Assembly: GCA_021325695.1 (NCBI GenBank)
Contig: JAJTCR010000032.1
Location: 1 to 8,945, forward strand
Source: Steroidobacteraceae bacterium
Lineage (GTDB): Bacteria; Pseudomonadota; Gammaproteobacteria; Steroidobacterales; Steroidobacteraceae
Direction: 5' to 3'
DNA: 8,945 bases
Under the pieces are notes generated by a model that was given only the letters and a program-made list of their open reading frames with translations, had not been told where the DNA came from and ran no database searches. Numbering within the stretch: position 1 is the first letter of the stretch; every line of letters starts with the position of its first letter. Shown here piece by piece: positions 6,425 through 8,945 of this stretch. A program made the position numbers and the translations under genes.

Positions 6425-7657
6425 CTACATGTACTTCTTGAGCTCGAGGCGGCTGATGGCGCGATTGTGAACCTCGTCCGGACCGTCGGCGAGACGGATG
6501 AGCCGCGTGTTCGCCCAGGATTCGGCGAGCGGGAAGTCGCCGCTCACGCCCGCGCCGCCGTGGGCCTGGACGGCGTCGTCGATGATGCGGACGGCCATGC
6601 GTGGCGCCGCGACCTTGATCATCGCGATCTCGGCCTGGGCGGCCTTGTTCCCGACCGTGTCCATCATGTACGCGGCCTTGAGCACCAGCAGCCGCGCCAT
6701 CTCGATCTCCGTGCGCGCGTGCGCAATGCGCTCCTCCCACAACGAGTGCTGCGCGATCGGCTTGCCGAACGCCACGCGCTTGAGCAGTCGTTTGCACATC
6801 GCTTCGAGCGCCCCTTCGGCCTGCCCGATCGTGCGCATGGCATGGTGGATGCGACCGGGGCCGAGCCGGCCCTGCGCGATCTCGAACCCGCAGCCTTCGC
6901 CCTTGAGGATGTTCGCGGCAGGCACGCGCACCTCGTCGAAGTCGATCTCCGCGTGGCCGCCGTGACCGCGGTGCGGATAGCCGTACACGGTCGTCGAGCG
7001 AAGCAGCTTGACGCCCTTCGTGGCGCGCGGCACCAGGATCATCGACTGCTGCCGGAAGCGATGCGCGGTCGGGTCCGTCTTACCCATCACGATCAGCAGC
7101 TCGCAGCGCGGGTGATAGGCGCCGGAGGACCACCACTTGCGGCCGTTCACCACGTATTCGTCGCCGTCGCGCCGGATCTCGGTCTCGATGTTGGTCGCGT
7201 CGGAGGAGGCGACCGCCGGCTCGGTCATCGAGTAGGCCGAGCGGATCTCGCCGTTCATGAGCGGGCGCAGCCACTGGTCCTTCTGCGCGCGCGTGGCGTA
7301 GCGCTGCAGCACCTCCATGTTGCCGGTGTCCGGGGCGGAGCAGTTGAACACCTCCGGCGCCCACGCGACCCGCCCCATGACCTCGGCCAGCGGCGCGTAT
7401 TCGAGGTTGGTGAGCCCCGGGCATTCGAACTGGAACGTCTCGTCGACGTGCTCGGCGCCGTGCCAGGGCGGCATGAACAGGTTCCACAGGCCCGCGGCCC
7501 GGGCCTCGACCTTGAGGTCCTCGACGATCCGCGGCAGGGGCCAGCCTTCAGCCGTCTGTTCCTCGTAGGTCCGCAGGTTCGGGTACACGTGCCGGTCCAT
7601 GAAGTCCTGCAGGTGCCGCATCAGCTGCTGCGTGCGCTCGGAATAGTCGAAGTTCAT
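6425..7657 (-). CDS. Acyl-CoA dehydrogenase, ACAD10/11-like
   Basis: This 410-residue cytosolic flavoprotein introduces an alpha-beta double bond into an acyl-CoA, passing electrons to electron-transfer flavoprotein. The N-terminal helical domain covers about 1-135. SAYSMTEPAVASSDATNIET (140-159) is the FAD/substrate loop. The beta domain has NGRKWWSSGA (171-180), and the C-terminal helices include RVAFGKPIAQHS and the QAHGGAGVSGDFPLA segment. The catalytic-base region reads LADGPDEVHNRAI, placing Asp391 where medium-chain enzymes carry glutamate in YEGT. An aspartate with a DGPDEVH motif is typical of the ACAD10/11 branch, which often handles long or unusual acyl chains. GAGG lies 7 nt before the ATG at 7657. 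It is the first gene of the minus-strand operon and follows the promoter/operator at 7702-7749. Confidence 0.94.
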   Translation of the reverse strand: MNFDYSERTQQLMRHLQDFMDRHVYPNLRTYEEQTAEGWPLPRIVEDLKVEARAAGLWNLFMPPWHGAEHVDETFQFECPGLTNLEYAPLAEVMGRVAWAPEVFNCSAPDTGNMEVLQRYATRAQKDQWLRPLMNGEIRSAYSMTEPAVASSDATNIETEIRRDGDEYVVNGRKWWSSGAYHPRCELLIVMGKTDPTAHRFRQQSMILVPRATKGVKLLRSTTVYGYPHRGHGGHAEIDFDEVRVPAANILKGEGCGFEIAQGRLGPGRIHHAMRTIGQAEGALEAMCKRLLKRVAFGKPIAQHSLWEERIAHARTEIEMARLLVLKAAYMMDTVGNKAAQAEIAMIKVAAPRMAVRIIDDAVQAHGGAGVSGDFPLAESWANTRLIRLADGPDEVHNRAISRLELKKYM

Positions 7658-7701
7658 GGCGGTGCCTCGCGGGCGGGGCCTGGTGGTGCTGATCTATTCG
7701 G

Positions 7702-7713
7702 CCGACCAGTCGG
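7702..7713 (-). promoter_or_regulatory. Operator-like dyad 1, overlapping the predicted start of the acyl-CoA dehydrogenase operon
   Basis: CCGACCAGTCGG is a dyad with perfect 5-bp arms around a central CA. It begins 7 bp after the -10 box of the minus-strand promoter, covering about +1 to +12. Its reverse complement, CCGACTGGTCGG, recurs at 7821 with one change. Size, symmetry and position fit a TetR-family repressor site. The regulator is not in the window. Confidence 0.65.
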
Positions 7714-7720
7714 TTTCCTA

Positions 7721-7749
7721 ATTAAAATCCCCGTTGCGACGCCTGTCAA
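7721..7749 (-). promoter_or_regulatory. Sigma70 promoter of the acyl-CoA dehydrogenase operon
   Basis: On the minus strand, TTGACA (7749-7744), a 17-bp spacer and TTTAAT (7726-7721). The -35 is perfect, the -10 matches five of six positions and the spacing is optimal. The A/T-rich -10 stands out in GC-rich DNA. The predicted start near 7714 gives a leader of about 57 nt and puts dyad 1 on the initiation site. Confidence 0.78.
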
Positions 7750-7787
7750 CTGGCGCCTTGGCCCTATGCGACAGTCCGGCCAACACA

Positions 7788-7817
7788 TTGACGCGGGTAC
7801 GACACGATCCCTACACT
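7788..7817 (+). promoter_or_regulatory. Sigma70 promoter of the flavin reductase gene
   Basis: TTGACG (7788-7793), an 18-bp spacer and TACACT (7812-7817). The -35 matches five of six positions and the -10 four. The predicted start near 7824 gives a leader of about 30 nt before the ATG at 7854. It points away from the minus-strand promoter 39 bp to the left. Confidence 0.62.
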
Positions 7818-7820
7818 CGA

Positions 7821-7832
7821 CCGACTGGTCGT
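7821..7832 (+). promoter_or_regulatory. Operator-like dyad 2, overlapping the predicted start of the flavin reductase gene
   Basis: CCGACTGGTCGT begins 3 bp after the -10 box. Eleven of 12 bases match the reverse complement of dyad 1; the last base departs from symmetry, but the flanking A7820 and T7833 pair. The dyad centres are 119 bp apart. It probably binds the same repressor as dyad 1. Confidence 0.62.
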
Positions 7833-7853
7833 TTGTCAGTTTGCCGGACCGCG

Positions 7854-8945
7854 ATGCCCTACCCACGGCTGCTCTCGGAGTTCGCACTGCGGCACCTCAG
7901 GCTGCGCAACCGCCTGGCCGTGCTGCCGTATGGCACTGCGATGGTCGTCGACGGCGTGCCGACCGACGGCGACAAGGCCCATTACGCGAACGTGGCGCGA
8001 TCCGGTCCCGGGATGGTGATCACGGGCGCGACCATCGTCCATCCGGGCAGCGCGGGACGCAACCGCATCCTGACGGAAGCCTACAACGAGCACGCCGTGG
8101 CCCGGCTCGGCGCGAAAGCGGCAATGCTCAAGTCGCACGGCTGCGTGGTGTTCGGCCAGCTCGTCCACCTCGGGCGTGAATGGCCGGTCGGTGACAGCGA
8201 CGTGCCGCCGATGGCGCCGTCGCCGGTCCGCTCGCCGCGCGACGCCTACGCGCCTCGGGAGATGACGCAGGCCGACATCGACACGGTCGTCGAGGCATTC
8301 GGTCGATCGGCCCGCAACCTGCAGTCCGTCGGCTTCGACGGCATCGACGTCCACGCGGCGCATGGATACCTCGTCGCCCAGTTCCTCTCGCCGGCCACGA
8401 ACCGACGCAGCGATGCCTATGGCGGCACGGCCGAGAAGCGCCTGCGGTTCCTGCTCGAAGTCGTCGATTCGATCCGACGGCACTGCGGCGACTCGATCGG
8501 GCTCAGCGTGCGGCTGAGCGCCGACGAGGAAATCGCCGACGGGCTCGAGATCCCCGACACCGTGCGCATCGCGCGCACGCTCGAGACGCACGGCGGCGTC
8601 GACCTGCTGAGCCTGACGCTCGGCACGCGCGGCGCCTACGTCAAAGACATGTCGACCCCGGACGCGCCGGCCGCCAACGCGGCCATCGCGGTGCGGCGCG
8701 AGTGCGGCCTGCCGATCCTGCTGGGGCAGCGGATTGCGGAACCGGACCTCGCCGAGCAACTGCTCGAGCGCGGCACGGCCGACCTGGTCGGCATGGCGCG
8801 TGCGTTCCTGGCCGATCCCGAGTGGCTCACCAAGACCGCGCGCGGGGAGGCTTCGCGCATCCGCCCCTGCCTCAACCTGAACCAGGATTGCCGCGCGTTC
8901 ACGCCGCACCTGCACTGTGCCGTGAACCCGGTCGTCGGTCGCGAG
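7854..8945 (+). CDS. Old Yellow Enzyme / 2,4-dienoyl-CoA reductase-like flavin oxidoreductase (3' end beyond window)
   Basis: The frame is open for 364 codons from the ATG at 7854 to the right edge. It begins MPYPRLLSEFALRHLRLRNR, a standard start for the NADH:flavin oxidoreductase TIM barrel. GQLVHLGRE (101-109), the active-site pair His167/His170 in GIDVHAAHGYLVAQFLSP, and NRRSDAYGGTAEKR (183-196) identify the FMN barrel domain. VGMARAFLADPEW (312-324) precedes the iron-sulfur segment. The multidomain branch (dienoyl-CoA reductase, trimethylamine dehydrogenase) then continues into an FAD/NAD-binding domain, here lost off the edge; the reading VNPVVGRE is the usual entry to it. The expected C-x2-C-x3-C pattern reads CLNLNQDC, with Leu342 for the second cysteine. 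It probably reduces an enone or dienoyl-CoA. The ribosome site is weak (CCGGA, 5 nt before ATG). It is divergent from the acyl-CoA dehydrogenase operon. Confidence 0.93.
   Translation, partial: MPYPRLLSEFALRHLRLRNRLAVLPYGTAMVVDGVPTDGDKAHYANVARSGPGMVITGATIVHPGSAGRNRILTEAYNEHAVARLGAKAAMLKSHGCVVFGQLVHLGREWPVGDSDVPPMAPSPVRSPRDAYAPREMTQADIDTVVEAFGRSARNLQSVGFDGIDVHAAHGYLVAQFLSPATNRRSDAYGGTAEKRLRFLLEVVDSIRRHCGDSIGLSVRLSADEEIADGLEIPDTVRIARTLETHGGVDLLSLTLGTRGAYVKDMSTPDAPAANAAIAVRRECGLPILLGQRIAEPDLAEQLLERGTADLVGMARAFLADPEWLTKTARGEASRIRPCLNLNQDCRAFTPHLHCAVNPVVGRE

Noticed and set aside
6411..6797. N-terminal extension of the SDR
   Set aside because: Arg/His/Gly-rich residues overlapping the acyl-CoA dehydrogenase gene. 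The ATG at 6410 begins a normal-length SDR.
6467..8179. 570-codon open frame on the plus strand opposite the acyl-CoA dehydrogenase
   Set aside because: It crosses the promoter/operator region and overlaps the real flavin reductase in another frame. It has no family motifs and is an antisense shadow.

Overview
The window is GC-rich DNA with the strong antisense-frame openness typical of a high-GC Pseudomonadota genome. A possible TonB-dependent receptor tail, two twin-arginine (Tat) leaders, a LuxR-type regulator with an N-terminal ligand domain, and sigma70-like promoters all fit a free-living, catabolically versatile proteobacterium. The genus cannot be fixed from the sequence alone.

Layout, left to right. 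Positions 1-33 are the last codons of a plus-strand gene, followed by a perfect 12-bp hairpin. Positions about 97-541 hold no intact gene but two recognisable remnants: a minus-strand piece of a cation-diffusion-facilitator (CDF) metal transporter, and a plus-strand C-terminal piece of a DUF2182 membrane protein. Next is an intact plus-strand Tat-exported flavoprotein oxidase of the berberine-bridge/6-hydroxy-D-nicotine-oxidase type (613-2091), closed by a strong terminator. A minus-strand SnoaL-like (NTF2-fold) protein with a Tat-like leader (2374-2958) is divergent from a LuxR-family regulator (3207-3962). That regulator has a near-consensus promoter and an altered ligand pocket.

The right half is a minus-strand operon read 7657 to 3988: acyl-CoA dehydrogenase (ACAD10/11-like), short-chain dehydrogenase/reductase, and AMP-forming acyl-CoA ligase, with a 14-bp gap and then a 4-bp TTGA overlap. 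Divergent from it, an Old Yellow Enzyme/2,4-dienoyl-CoA-reductase-like gene starts at 7854 and runs off the right edge.

The 196-bp region between the operon and the reductase gene holds two convincing promoters facing apart. Each has a copy of the same 12-bp dyad (core CCGACTGGTCG) just downstream of its -10 box. This suggests one repressor, probably TetR-type and not encoded in the window, controls both directions. Ligase, dehydrogenase, SDR and flavin reductase together look like a peripheral pathway that activates a carboxylic acid (cyclic, branched or terpenoid/steroid-like) to its CoA thioester and passes it through beta-oxidation-like steps. The substrate cannot be read from the sequence. 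The LuxR-like protein, the SnoaL-like protein and the secreted flavin oxidase may belong to the same accessory catabolic region, but no direct link is visible.
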